The notes beneath the pieces are model-generated. The model was not told where the DNA came from, did no database searches, and saw only the letters and a program-made list of their open reading frames with translations. The position numbers and the translations under genes are program-made. A stretch of 64,000 bases of DNA from Spiroplasma endosymbiont of Poecilobothrus nobilitatus (GTDB lineage: Bacteria > Bacillota_I > Bacilli_A > Mycoplasmatales > Mycoplasmataceae), in NCBI RefSeq assembly GCF_964030655.1, contig NZ_OZ034915.1, forward strand, positions 1,302,001 through 1,366,000, written 5' to 3'. Shown here piece after piece: positions 47,848-58,925 of this stretch; the first letter of the stretch is position 1, and each line of letters starts with the position of its first letter.

Positions 47848-48470
47848 GAATTAATCGTTAGATAGTATCTTTCACACTTAATAAAATAGGTTTTTTATGA
47901 AAAAATCCATCCTTTATTTTCTGAAAAATTTTTAAGTATTTATTTTACTTAATTATTAGTTAATTGTTAAATATATTACTAAAAAATACATTTAATAAGC
48001 AAATAATTAAAAAAGATAATGAGATAAAAAATAATAAAGATACTATCTAACGATTAATCCAAAATTAAATCTTTAAAACTTAATATTTTGATGCTTAAAG
48101 ATGGATAACCCATCTATGGCACGAAGCTTTAAAGAAAGTGTGAAAGCGAATGGATTTTACTCCTATTTATTTCTTTAATTCTCGGCAAGATTAGTCCCTT
48201 GCTAAATGTCAGAGCGCGTGTTTTTTGGCTTGTTTTCATAAAAAGAGTGCTGTTAAACCGAAAAAACAATATCGGACACTAAAAAAACAAGCGGGTTGGA
48301 GCTCCAAAAGGTTATTTTCTTTATATAAAGTTGTGTAGGGATGGATGAAGTGTAATTAATAACTGGGTAAACTTTTTTACTTCCGTAGGGGGATAAACTA
48401 TGTCTAAATATCCTACCGCCCCCGCTCACCCCCAAAGTGAAGCGGGCGGCGAATTAAGTAAGTACTAAAA
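47848..48470 (+). ncRNA. Large structured phage RNA candidate, copy B
   Basis: Same architecture as copy A: 28-30 bp opening helix (GAATTAATCGTTAGATAGTA near 47848, partner near 48035-48060) with an unrelated loop of about 155 bases, then the conserved 400-base body. Differences from copy A keep pairing: GCAAG/CTTGC for ACAAG/CTTGT, CCCGCT/AGCGGG for UCCGCU/AGCGGG, and GCAC/GUGU for GCAC/GUGC. No ORF longer than a few dozen codons fits. Followed by phage late genes 70 bases on, so it is probably transcribed with or just ahead of them. Confidence 0.6.
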
Positions 48471-48538
48471 TAAATTACTAAATATCAAAATATTAACTAA
48501 TAAAAAAATATTATGTTTTTTTACAGAAAGGAAAATAT

Positions 48539-48739
48539 TTGATTAAAGCAAATTATAAGCGTTTTAAACAATATAAAAAAGCAAAATGTTGTAGTACAAA
48601 AAAACACAATAAAAAAATTGAAAGTAAATTACAAAAATTAATGATACGAGCTTATCCAGTAACGGTAAATGATATTAATGATGAAATTTGGGCAAAAAAT
48701 AAAAAGAATTGAGAGTATAGAAAAAATGACAGAATATAA
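48539..48739 (+). CDS. Small basic phage protein
   Basis: 66 residues from TTG with AGAAAGGA seven bases upstream. Lys-rich start (IKANYKRFKQYKKAKCC), helical middle, and end NWEYRKNDRI. Overlaps the next ATG. Unknown function. Confidence 0.5.
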
Positions 48740-48860
48740 AAGTTTGTATATTAATAAAACTTGAAATGAAATAACAACTTCATTTGATTGAATTAATTGT
48801 AAACCAGTTAATTGTCGTATTTCTCATCATAAAAATCATTATGATTTACAGTGTTTATAA
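48726..48860 (+). CDS. Small Cys/His phage protein
   Basis: 44 residues, MTEYKSLYINKTWNEI then WINCKPVNCRISHHKNHYDLQ. Cys-x4-Cys, His-His and a last Cys suggest a metal site. Its TAA stop is kept in both prophage copies, so the stop is real. Confidence 0.5.
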
Positions 48861-48869
48861 TGAGCAAAA

Positions 48870-49010
48870 ATGTATTTAAATTTATTTGAAGATAAATGAG
48901 ATGTTATTATCTCATATATGCAACATTACAAAATTAACGATATTTTAGATTTAGCGACAGAAGGATGAAAAATATTACAAATTGAGAAAAAGATAAAACA
49001 AATCAATTAA
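48870..49010 (+). CDS. Small phage protein
   Basis: 46 residues, MYLNLFEDKWDVIISYMQHYKI then DILDLATEGWKILQI. Overlaps the nuclease start by 46 bases in another frame. Unknown; conserved in copy A with changes. Confidence 0.4.
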
Positions 49011-49456
49011 AATATATTATTGCAATTGATCCCGCTGGAATTGGGAAAACTGGTGTTATTATTTACAATGTTTTGCAAAAGAAAATAATTAATAATATTA
49101 CTTTTCATTCTAAAAACGAAGAAGAAGCGATAAATAAAATCTATTTAATATTGAACAAATTTAAAAACCAAACTTGTTCTTATTTAAATAAAGTTGTTGT
49201 AATAATTGAAGATTATCAACTTCATAAGGGATTAAAAATAACAAACCCACTATCTACTCCTAATTTAATTGGTGGTTTAAAAGTTTTATGCAAATATCTA
49301 TTTAATTTAAAATATATTTTACAATCACCAGTTGTTAAGAAAAATTATCTTTATAAAGGAAATATTAAAATGACAGAACACGAACACGATGCATGAAAAC
49401 ATTTACAATATTTTTTAGCAAAAGGAGTTGATAAAAATGCCACAAACAAAAAGTAA
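48965..49456 (+). CDS. RuvC-like Holliday-junction nuclease of the prophage
   Basis: 163 residues, RNase H fold by pattern. First acid Asp22 in YIIAIDPAGIGKTGVIIY, second acid Glu in VVVIIEDYQLHKGL, and C-terminal acids in TEHEHDAWKHLQYFLAK. This D, E, HD-D arrangement matches RuvC-type resolvases. It probably cuts branched DNA to ready concatemers for packaging. Start at 48965 (MKNITNWEKDK) with AGAAGG just before it. Overlaps the next gene by 20 bases. Assignment from motifs only. Confidence 0.65.
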
Positions 49457-49823
49457 TCTATCCAAAAAAACAATTACCAGTAAAACAAAAAATAAAATAG
49501 TTAACAAATTAGAACTAACTGTTAGATTACATGAAAACCCGATTAAAACTAAAATTAAAGCGTTTGTTGCTGGTGGCGTTGAAGTTGATGCTTGTTCTGC
49601 TAAATGTCAGTGAGAAGGATTGAATTACTCAACATTATCAATATATAATCCGCCAATTGTATCTGAGTTTTTGAAATTAAGAAAAGATGATGAGATAAAA
49701 ATTAAAGGCTCAGTATTTAATCAACTAAATTTAAAAACTAAACGTTATTTTTTATCTTTTCGAGTAGATAGCTTTGAAATTATAAAAAAAGCAATTAGAA
49801 AAAGAACAAATATTAAAAAATAA
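49437..49823 (+). CDS. Phage protein, possibly OB-fold DNA-binding
   Basis: 128 residues with one TGA Trp. Lys-rich start, then strand-rich LELTVRLHENPIKTKIKAFV, EIKIKGSVFNQLNLKTKRYF and LSFRVDSFEII. The pattern could be an OB fold (single-strand DNA binding), but this is a guess. RBS AAAGGAG nine bases before ATG. Confidence 0.5.
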
Positions 49824-49835
49824 GGAAGTGAAGAA

Positions 49836-50291
49836 ATGGAAAAAAATGTCAAGTATGTTCTAATTGATGAAAAAAATGAACCTATTAAAAATGAGAATGA
49901 TAGTTTTAATATCAAAACTGCAGAAGTTATTTTAGATAATTATGAAGAAATTACTGAATTTAACGCAAGTAATTTAGAAAATAACAATCAGAAAATCAAC
50001 GAACTACAAACAAAAAACACTGAATTAATTTCACAATTAGAACAACAAACCCTACAATTAAAACAAATTGAAATTAATAATTTTAATAATTCTTTAACTG
50101 ATAATGAAGAATTTAAAAACGTCTTATTAAAATCTTATGATATTAATGATGACATCGAAGTTATTAAAACACATTTACAAAGTGTTTATGATGAATTAAT
50201 AAAAGTACAACCCGTTAACACTGGTGGTGTACCAAAAATAGATAACAAAGAAAAAAACATTGTCGATGCCGATAATGTATTTAACAAATAG
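49836..50291 (+). CDS. Probable capsid scaffold protein
   Basis: 151 residues, acidic, with a coiled coil from about residue 50 to 90 (NNQKINELQTKNTELISQLE) and a Gly/Pro turn near the end. Its place right before the major capsid gene, size and composition fit a scaffold. No sequence match recognised. Confidence 0.6.
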   Translation: MEKNVKYVLIDEKNEPIKNENDSFNIKTAEVILDNYEEITEFNASNLENNNQKINELQTKNTELISQLEQQTLQLKQIEINNFNNSLTDNEEFKNVLLKSYDINDDIEVIKTHLQSVYDELIKVQPVNTGGVPKIDNKEKNIVDADNVFNK

Positions 50292-50308
50292 AAAGAAGGA
50301 AATAAATT

Positions 50309-51538
50309 ATGGTACAAAATCCACAAAGAATATTCGGCGATATTGCTAACCAAGCAACAAAAAATGATCGCGAAACATTTGACCAATGATATTTACAAAC
50401 TTATCAACAAAAATTTAGTTGAGAAGCATTATTTGCTTGAAAAGAAGCCAATAAATTTGGTTTAACATATAAAAGAAAGAAAAATATTAAATATAACGAA
50501 GGTTTAGGAAAAGATGGACAAGTATTTAATACTGATGATAATTTATTAAACTATTCAACAGTTGAATTTGAAGATGGAATTGTTGAATTAAATACCATTT
50601 TAACTTTTGCTCGTAAATTAGACCACGTAGAAAGTGATTTTAATCCCAATCTTTGGGCGGCTGATATTGAACAAGCAATGGATACCGAAGTTGCTTATAA
50701 ACGTAACAAAATTTTAGATATTATTAACAACAACGGAACAGTTACAACTATTCAAGGTAAAAAAGCAAATGATACAAATGCTTTACAAATTCATGATGAA
50801 ATTATGGATAAAGTCTATGAAAATGGTTTTACGCCATCAGAAACAATTGTTTTAGGTTCAGCTGATTTTATTCGTGGAATTCGTGATAAATTGCAATTAC
50901 AACTTGGTGCAAATGACCAAATAAACAGTGTAATAACAACAAGTGGGGCAATGAAGTCTGTTGAAGGAACAACTTACTATATGGTTCCAAAAAAATTACC
51001 AATTATTAATAAAGATGGTTCAGAAGGAACAATTAGTTTATTACCCGATGGTGTTAATGCAATTGTTTTTAAATTTAGTAAAAAATATGACCCTCTTATT
51101 TTACGCAAAAAAGACCACACCCCATTAAGAGTTGGTGCTGCGGCGTTAGGTACTGGAATGGGTAATACTTTAATTATGGAAAGAGTTTTATATTTAGGTG
51201 GAGCAGTAGTTGAACCCAAGGGAATTATTAAACATATTGTTGCGAAAATTGATATTAGTAAAATTAATAAATTAGATAAACCAACTATTCATGTTGATGA
51301 TCCAGCAAAAACAAAAGCCGAACAACTAAAACCACAATTTAAAGATGTTGTTTTAAAAGCAGTCAAAACAGTAGATATTTCTTTAACTGAAAATGATTAT
51401 GATTACTTTATTGAAAGTAAAGGTGAAGATTGACCGATTGATATTACAAACGATAAAACTGTTGCAGTTCAAATTGAAGGTAAAAACAACGCTACTGGGC
51501 AAACAAATGCGATTGATGTTAAAATTAAAAATACTTAA
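50309..51538 (+). CDS. Major capsid protein
   Basis: 409 residues. N-terminal arm, then a central region with SETIVLGSADFIRGIRDKLQ and VEGTTYYMVPKKLPIINKDG, and a C-terminal VDITNDK/NATGQTNAIDV part that looks like an added Ig-like or decoration segment. Most even coding sequence in the phage block, RBS AAGAAGGA. HK97-like fold is expected for this position but not proven here. Confidence 0.7.
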
Positions 51539-51573
51539 GTACTAAAAAATAGTACTTTTTCGTTTTATAAACT

Positions 51574-53172
51574 ATGCCAATTGAAACAAGTAAAACTGCT
51601 CTGATTTATTATGTTAAAAAAACACCAACAAGATTATCTATTAAACAACAAGAAAAAAGTTTTGGTTTACAATTATTAGAATTTTTAGGAATTCAAGTTT
51701 TAGCTCTTGGTTTATCAGTTATAACTGGCGGAATTGCTTCTGCTGTTGGTATTGGTGTTGGTTTATCTAATTTTGCTGCAGCATTTATCTCATTTGGAGT
51801 AGAAACAGCAACCGATTTTGCTGTTAATCAAATATATGATAGTTTAACTTCTAAAGTTAGTGCAAAAAGTACAGCTTTAAATTTGTTACCAGCAATTGGT
51901 GGGATTGGTAAATTAACGCGTGCTGCTCGCACAACGAAAATTTTAAAATTAGCCAAAGAAATTAAATTACTTGAAAAATTAGGCGTAATAACTGCTAATA
52001 ACTTAGAAGATGTTGTAAGACAAGTTACAGGTAAAAAGATTTTATCTGATAAATTAATATTTGATTTTACAAAACAAGCTAATAATGAAACTTTATTATA
52101 TACAATTGGAAAATTAGCCCGCAATGATTTTTATAAAGGTTTTAAAGGGTTTAAATTAGAAAAAATTAATAATTTATTAAAAATTGAAAAAAACATTCAA
52201 AAAATAAGCCCTAAGTTAATTCAAAAAATACCCCGCATAAATGAAAAAAATGCTAATAAATTACTTTCTGAATATGGATTAAATGTTGATAAAATAAGCA
52301 AAATAAATACTGATGAATGATATAACATTATGGCTAATCTTTATAAAAAAGGTGTTGGTAAAAACTTGCTATTAAATGCTAATTTAATGCGAGGTAGCAA
52401 AATATATCATAATAAATTGTTAAATTTCTTGCATAAAATGCCAATTAAATTAAATAAAACCTTAAATTATTTAAACCCAAATTTTTATATTCAAAAAGTA
52501 ACTAAAAAATTATTAGCCCCAATTGAAAAACAAATAATTACGATTAAACAAAAAATAATTAGTAAAATTACTGAGAAAACTAAAAAAATATTATCTAAAT
52601 TTGAAACTAAAGCTATTCAAAAAGGACAATTATTACCTTTTGCTTATGGTTCTGATGTTTTTTTGGCAGTTAAAATTGTTCCTTTATCTGTTGCTGGTGA
52701 AGTTGCTTTAACAATATATTATAAAAACCCTAAATATGCCCCCATTGTTGTTATGACAACTTTAGTAAAAGCAGAACAGTTTATTTTAGCAAAAGAGCCT
52801 TTTGTATACTATATGCATAGTGAATGATTTATTGGTTGAGGATTTAATAAGACAAGTTTGTTTAATTTAGTTTCTTTTGCCCCAGTTGCTTATCAACAAA
52901 TAGTAAAAGATAGTTTTAAAATATATCAAACAATTGCTAAAGTATTAAAGTTGCAAGAACAATTTAAAAATAACTTTACTAATAAAAATAAAATGTTAAA
53001 AACATTAGAAGAAACTTCAGTTACTAGTTTATTAGGTAGTGGCTTAGCATTTCAAACATACAAACAATTCAGAACAAAACAAAATTTAAGCAAAAAAATT
53101 AAAACAAAAACACTATCAAGTAGTAAAAAGTTTATCTTAAATAAAATCAAATCAAAAAGAAATAAATGATAA
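51574..53172 (+). CDS. Phage structural or ejection protein with Gly-rich membrane segment
   Basis: 532 residues with internal TGA Trp codons. Hydrophobic Gly/Ala segment at about 28-75 (GIQVLALGLSVITGGIASAV and following), then Lys-rich helical parts and a second hydrophobic stretch (KIVPLSVAGEVALTIYY). Could be an internal virion protein that enters the host membrane during DNA entry. Not recognised. Confidence 0.55.
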
Positions 53173-53184
53173 GGAGATGATTAA

Positions 53185-54300
53185 ATGTTAAATGAATTAT
53201 GAGCAAATGTTACTTTGGAAAATTATAATAATTTTATTCCAATGACAGGTAAAATTACTCAAGTTCCGGTTCGTTATAATAAGTTCTTTAAAGATGATGT
53301 TGAATTATGGTTTAAAACTTTTGCCTTAAGGGCTCAAAATATGATTAATTCATATTTAAACTATCCTTTTACAAAATTAAAGTTTGAAACATTTAAAGAC
53401 CCATTATTAAAGAAAATTTGTATTAATATGGTATTTATTACTGTTGAACACTGGATATTTAACCGGATTCCAATTGAATTTTTTATTTCGGCAACGATGA
53501 ATGTTGGTGATATTAATTATTCTTCACAAAATGACCCAATGGCAACATGACAAGGTCTATTGCCTACCTATGTAAAATCATTAGCTAATCTAACAACTTT
53601 AAAGAAAATGTTTCGTACTTTTCAAGAAGAAGGCATTGATTTAACGATGATAGATTTAGAAGCATATTATACCCAGTTAGAAGTTGAGGCTTTAATAAAT
53701 ACAAAACAAAACGTTATTAATAAAGATACAAATTTGGAATTAAATAACTTAATTGCAAACGATATTATTGAAAGCAAAAATAAAATTAAATCAGTTAGTA
53801 TTACAACAAATGATTTAGAAATTAAAAATCCAACCGCAGAAACAGCACCAAACTTTACAAAAGCAGTCAGAGCAGTACAAAATAGTATTCAAGTTCCAAC
53901 TACAAAAATTATTAATAATAAGTCAACAGATGAAGAAGTGCCAACTGCAAAAGCAGCATATAATACTACTATTTATGAAAATAATTCTTTATGGAAAAAA
54001 AATGATAACACTAATTCATTAGAAGTTTTTAAATTTTATTCTATTTATCCTAGTATTAAAATTACTGATTGACAAATTTATACTGCACCTAAAGTTTTGT
54101 TTCAATTAACTAGTTATCAAATTTCTTTTAAAATTACTAATTTTCAGTATTATAATCCAAATTCAACAAAATGGTTTAATTATTGAGTTTATTTTAACTC
54201 ATCTGATCATAAAATATATTTATGAGATGAAAATAATAATATGAGAATTGATTTTGAAGGTAGTATTTATGAATATAAAGGTGAAGGAACGCCTATATAG
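53185..54300 (+). CDS. Phage structural protein, possibly adaptor or tail
   Basis: 371 residues. N-terminal compact part (LPMTGKITQ-like start, [20 protein letters not shown] and [15 protein letters not shown]), then a long Asn/Lys helical linker, then a strand-rich C-terminus ([16 protein letters not shown]). RBS AAGGAGAT. Position after the capsid genes suggests head-tail joining or tail. Family not recognised. Confidence 0.55.
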
Positions 54301-54315
54301 GGAGGAAATGGTTTT

Positions 54316-54585
54316 ATGCCAAAAGTAACTATTAAAGATTTAATTATGTTTTTGAAAATCTTTGGAATTTCATCATTGTTTTTTATCGCAGGAATTGTTA
54401 TTTGTTTTATAGGAGAAAAAACATTAGGAATTTCTTGACCAGCATATGTTATTATTTCAGCAATGCTTATTGGTGCTGGAATTATCGTTTTAATTATTGA
54501 AACAATTAGATTTATCAAAACACATAAAAAAGAACAAAAACAAGATAGCATTGAAGATGTTATTAAAAAAGAAGATACAAAATAA
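54316..54585 (+). CDS. Small membrane protein of the prophage (holin candidate)
   Basis: 89 residues with two membrane helices (about 12-30 and 40-60) and a charged C-terminal tail KKEQKQDSIEDVIKKEDTK. Topology matches class II holins. RBS GGGAGGA. In a wall-less host lysis needs no endolysin, so a holin-like protein alone could serve release; this is inference. Confidence 0.5.
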
Positions 54586-54598
54586 AGAGGTGTTATAA

Positions 54599-55831
54599 AT
54601 GGGATTGTTACCTGCCAAAAAGAAATTAAAAAAGAGTTATGATATTGATAGTTATTATCTTAATTTAGCATCAACAATTACTAATCGTAAAAATGTTACT
54701 GTTCAAAAACATAATGATATTTTAGAAAAAAGAATTTGTGAAGATAATGCTAATTTTTTAAATCCTCGTGAATTAGAAATTAGCATTTACAATGCAATTA
54801 CTGATCAATAAATAAACTCTAAATTAATTAATAACTTTTTAAAATTGCAAGACTTCACTAATAAGAACTGATATAACGAATATAAAATTAATAAGAATGG
54901 TAAAGGTGCATATTTTATTTTTGCTAATAATTCAAAACTTAATTTTATTACTATTGATTCTTATAATGACCAATATGATGAGTTAGGTAATTTAGTATCT
55001 TGTACTTTTGATTATGATTCTTATCTCAAAAATGACCAAAGTGTTTTTATTACTGAAAAATTAGAAATTGATTATGCAACTAAACAAGTAAAAGTTATTA
55101 GAAATTTAAAAACACGATTATATAGTAATATTACTGATTTATATATTGATGATTCTAAATGAAATAACTATACAACATTACAAATAGAAGAAATATTACC
55201 AATTTATTTTATACCAATTGAAATTATTCCGAATAACCATAATTTTGAACCTTCTGCTCGTTATGGTAAGCAATTTGCTAGTATTTTAGATATTATTGCT
55301 GAAAAGATAATGTTAGACCCATTATTAAATAGTGGTAAATTTACTATTAATACTAATGGAGTTACTGGTGTTGTTGACCAATAAATTAGTAAAATGTTGG
55401 CTTCATTTATTGAAAATGATTTGTTATTAGTCGAAGGAGACCCTGATAGTAATTTTCAACCAGTCGATTATATTGAAGGTAATTTTAAAGGGGAACAATT
55501 AACTAAAATATATGATTGATTATTAACTAATTATTATAAAATAAATCGCCATCATGTCCCCGCGATTGCTAAGGGTGCACAACAAACTCAAGCGGAAGTT
55601 GCGGGAGTAAATATTCAAACCAACGCCCCTTATGAACAAATGATATATATTAGAGAAATCAAATTAACTGAATTTATTATTAAGTTAATTAAATATGATA
55701 ATGTGATTTTAAACAGTAGAACATTTAATATTAAAAATATTGACGAATTAATTGTTGATGTTCGCTTACCCGTGAATGGTTACCTTAAACAGACAATTAA
55801 AAAACAACGAAACTATCATCAATATACCTAA
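54599..55831 (+). pseudogene. Portal/connector-like protein with two in-frame TAA codons
   Basis: 411 codons. After MGLLPAKKKLKKSYDIDSYY the frame stops at TAA 54809-54811 and 55382-55384, both in the context Asp-Gln-TAA-Ile (GAY CAA TAA). Otherwise it stays open with TGA as Trp to YHQYT. The stretch AKGAQQTQAEVAGVNIQTN, with a following helix, resembles the end of portal or connector proteins. Both stops could be CAA>TAA. Position between structural genes fits a portal, but the family is not certain. Confidence 0.55.
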
Positions 55832-55852
55832 TAAACAAGGGGAATAAGAATA

Positions 55853-58293
55853 ATGTTAAAACCATCTGAAAAAATGTTAGCACAATTAGCAGAAAATGAT
55901 GAACCAATTGATTATTCAATTGATAATATACCGTTAGATTTTGCTAATCAATCACAATATAGCGACCCTGGTTTAGAACAGTTATTTACTGAAGAGCGTG
56001 CTAGAACATTATATATTTATAAAATTAATAAAATCTCTTGTTAAGACAAAACAAAAACCAACCTTAAATTACTCTCAAAATAGCGTTAAAATCGGTTTTA
56101 TTGATAAAGATGAATATATTAAAATTATTGGTTATGAAATTAGTGACTTTAATTTTAAATTACAAATTCAACAAAACACCACAATTCAAGATAATAACAC
56201 AAGTTATGTCATTATTGACGAAAAAGATATTTTAATTAATGATATTTCAAAACAAGACAAAGTATTTTTAGAATCTTATTATTTAAAAATAGTATCTATT
56301 AATGAACCAATTACAGAAGAAAACAAAAATGAATGTTATATCATTGAAGAATACAAACGTCCTTATTCACCAGATGGGGTTAATATTATTAAATCTACCC
56401 ATTTAGTTAAAATAACTGATTTTAAATGAAAAAATCAAAATAGCATTCATTTAGTATTACAAAAATCATTACCCGAAGATACAGTATTTACTGGCATTGA
56501 AATTAAATATCCTAAATCAATGTTATTTGGTAATATTAAGTGCTGAGGAAATGTTAATGGTGTATATTCTTATCCAGCATCCATAGTTGAAAATGCTAGT
56601 TTAGTACCTTTATTATCTATGCCAATTGAAACAAATCCCAATGTACGAATATTTCATTATTGATTTACTGAAAGTTTTTTACCATGAAGTATTGCCAAAA
56701 AATATATTCAAGGAAAAGATATTTTAGGTTTATTAGATGTTAAAGAATTGAACATTGTTTTATTAAATTATTTAACATATCGTTATAATTATGATAGAAA
56801 ATTTCAAGGGGCAAAATATGATGAAAAAGGAAATCCTATTAATAAAGCAGCTGAACTACGCCAAAAATTCGAAGGACAAAAACCAGAAGATGTCATTGAC
56901 GGTTTATTTGAAAATTGAAAATTAGATAATCCAACATCTATTAATGAAAATGATGTCAAAAGATTTAAGCAAATTATCTATATGATTTCAAATTATACAT
57001 ATAGTAAATACGCCATTAATAAAGGTTATAATGACGATATTAAATTATTTGCCCCCTATTATTTTGAATTAGTTTCTAATCCACGCGAGTTAGAGACTGG
57101 GTATTGAGAATTTGAAAATTGTAAAGTTGGATTAAATTCATCATATTTTAATTTTAGCGGCGGTTCTATTCCACCAACGCCAATAAATTATTGAGAAGAG
57201 GTTTGTGCACAAGAAAAACCATTTAATCAAGTGGATAATAAGTATTATTTTGTAGTCTGACATGGTTATGAAAACAATGATTGACGTATTATTAAATTTA
57301 AAAATACTACAGCCACTATGAAGATTGATAATGATGATAATCGTCAGTTAAAAAAACTGATTTAGGTGTGAGTATGGGTAAAAGTTTATATATTACAAAT
57401 CAATCAGGAATTATTAAATATGTAACAACTTGACCAAAAGATAATGGAGCTTATTTTAAAGCCGTTTATCGCTGAAATGATAATGGTGAAAACCAAATAC
57501 ACCATTTATTTCACCTAAAACAGGACAAATTACAGATTGAAATTTAAAAAATCAAAAGAATATAATTAGTAATAATGATGAAATTAAAGTAATTGTTAAA
57601 AACAAAGATATTTCAGAAAATATTATTCATCAATTAGAGGCAAATTATTTTAATTGATTATCAATAACAAATGAATTAGAAACAAATAATATCCCTTCCT
57701 TTATTCCTGCTGAAATTAACTTATCTGATGGTGAATATGGCAAATATTTAACTAATTTAATTGTTTCTAATGGCAAAATAGAAGAATATTTAAACTATTT
57801 TTCACAATGATATAAATTACTTTATTCTAAATCAACTTGAATGAGTATAACTAAAAATTTAATTGAAGATAATATTAAAATAACTTTTCAAAAGCATAAA
57901 AAACTATTTAATTTAAATAAGATTGAAATATCAGGGATATGAGGTTATGGAAATTATGATATTACAATCTTTATAGAAAAACCAAATGAAAAAATTATTG
58001 AAGGAAAAGATATTAACTTAGAATTAATAAAAAATTGTCCTATTGGAACAAAAGTCAGCGGAAAAGATAGAAGTACATATCTACAGTTAATCGAAGATAA
58101 TACCTGATATTTATATAAAAATGGTATTGAAAATGAAAACTCTTATTCAAATAGTGCAGTTGTAAATTTTCTAAAACAATCAAATAGTGTAATATTTTCC
58201 TATCCAAGTGTAGAAGAACGAATTAATATTAATAATTTACAATTATTTAGTAAAAATAATGAAAAATTATCATTAATTACATTAGAAATATAA
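55853..58293 (+). pseudogene. Phage appendage-like gene, broken by three frame changes
   Basis: About 810 codons. Segment 1 starts MLKPSEKMLAQLAENDEPID. The frame changes near 56035 (ahead of KTKQKPTLNYSQ), near 57355 (one base lost in an A-run) and near 57495 (AA inserted before CCAAATACACC). The last two are proved by the near-identical copy in the lipoprotein gene on the other strand. Contains a domain (KYYFVVWHGYENNDWRIIKF ... YVTTWPKDNGAYFKAVYRW) shared with that lipoprotein. The strand-rich C-terminus ends at TAA 58293. Likely a host-contacting virion protein; not recognised by family. Confidence 0.55.
57206..57499 (+). repeat. 294-bp inverted repeat, plus-strand arm
   Basis: Nearly identical to the reverse complement of 58346-58640; coding in both places. 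Confidence 0.85.
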
Positions 58294-58329
58294 AAAGTTA
58301 TTTAGATTTATAAATCTAAATAACTTTTT
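58292..58329. terminator. Bidirectional terminator between convergent phage genes
   Basis: Perfect palindrome, AAAAAGTTATTTAGATTTA and its complement, with A and T runs at the two ends; placed between the stops of the appendage gene and the lipoprotein. Confidence 0.85.
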
Positions 58330-58805
58330 AATTTATTTTCAATATCTATATTTGGTTCACTATTATCATTTCAGCGATAAACGGCTTTAAAATAAGCTCC
58401 ATTATCTTTTGGCCAAGTTGTTACATATTTAATAATTCCTGATTGATTTGTAATATATAAACTTTTACCCATACTCACACCTAAATCAGTTTTTTCTAAC
58501 TGACGATTATCATCATTATCAATCTTCATAGTAGCTGTAGTATTTTGAAATTTAATAATACGTCAATCATTGTTTTCATAACCATGTCAGACTACAAAAT
58601 AATACTTATTATCCACTTGATTAAATGGTTTTTCTTGTGATGCTATTCATTCTAAAATACTATCACTTGTATTTATTTTGTTTTCTTCTTTTAATTTTGT
58701 TAATTTTTCAGTTGTATATTCTTCTATATTATCACAAGCAACTAAACTTATTGTACTTGTGCCAATTAAAGTGAATGTTCCTAAAAGACTTAATATCTTT
58801 TTCAT
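58308..58805 (-). CDS. Lipoprotein sharing a domain with a phage appendage protein
   Basis: 165 residues. Signal peptide MKKILSLLGTFTLIGTSTIS with lipobox LVAC (Cys24). About 35 charged helical residues follow, then from ASQEKPFNQVDNKYYF to VYRWNDN a domain almost identical to part of the plus-strand phage gene, and a short end IENKLKSYLDL. RBS GAAAGG. Probably sits on the cell surface. It may be a morphogenetic module that hopped from phage gene to lipoprotein, or a phage-encoded surface protein that blocks superinfection. Intact, unlike the phage copy. Confidence 0.65.
58346..58640 (-). repeat. 294-bp inverted repeat, minus-strand arm
   Basis: Partner of 57206-57499. Only a few differences, three of which cause or avoid frameshifts. 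Confidence 0.85.
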
Positions 58806-58925
58806 TTTTGAAATACCTTTCTTTTTAGAAATTTAATTAAAAATGAAAATAAATTATTAATTTATTTTCATTAAATTTATTTAATAAAAATTCTTAAATA
58901 TATCTACAAATTTGAGTTTTTGTAA

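Noticed and set aside
43979-48470. The two prophage heads considered an assembly duplication
   Set aside because: They differ at many positions, in loop length and in reading-frame damage, so they are distinct prophage copies.
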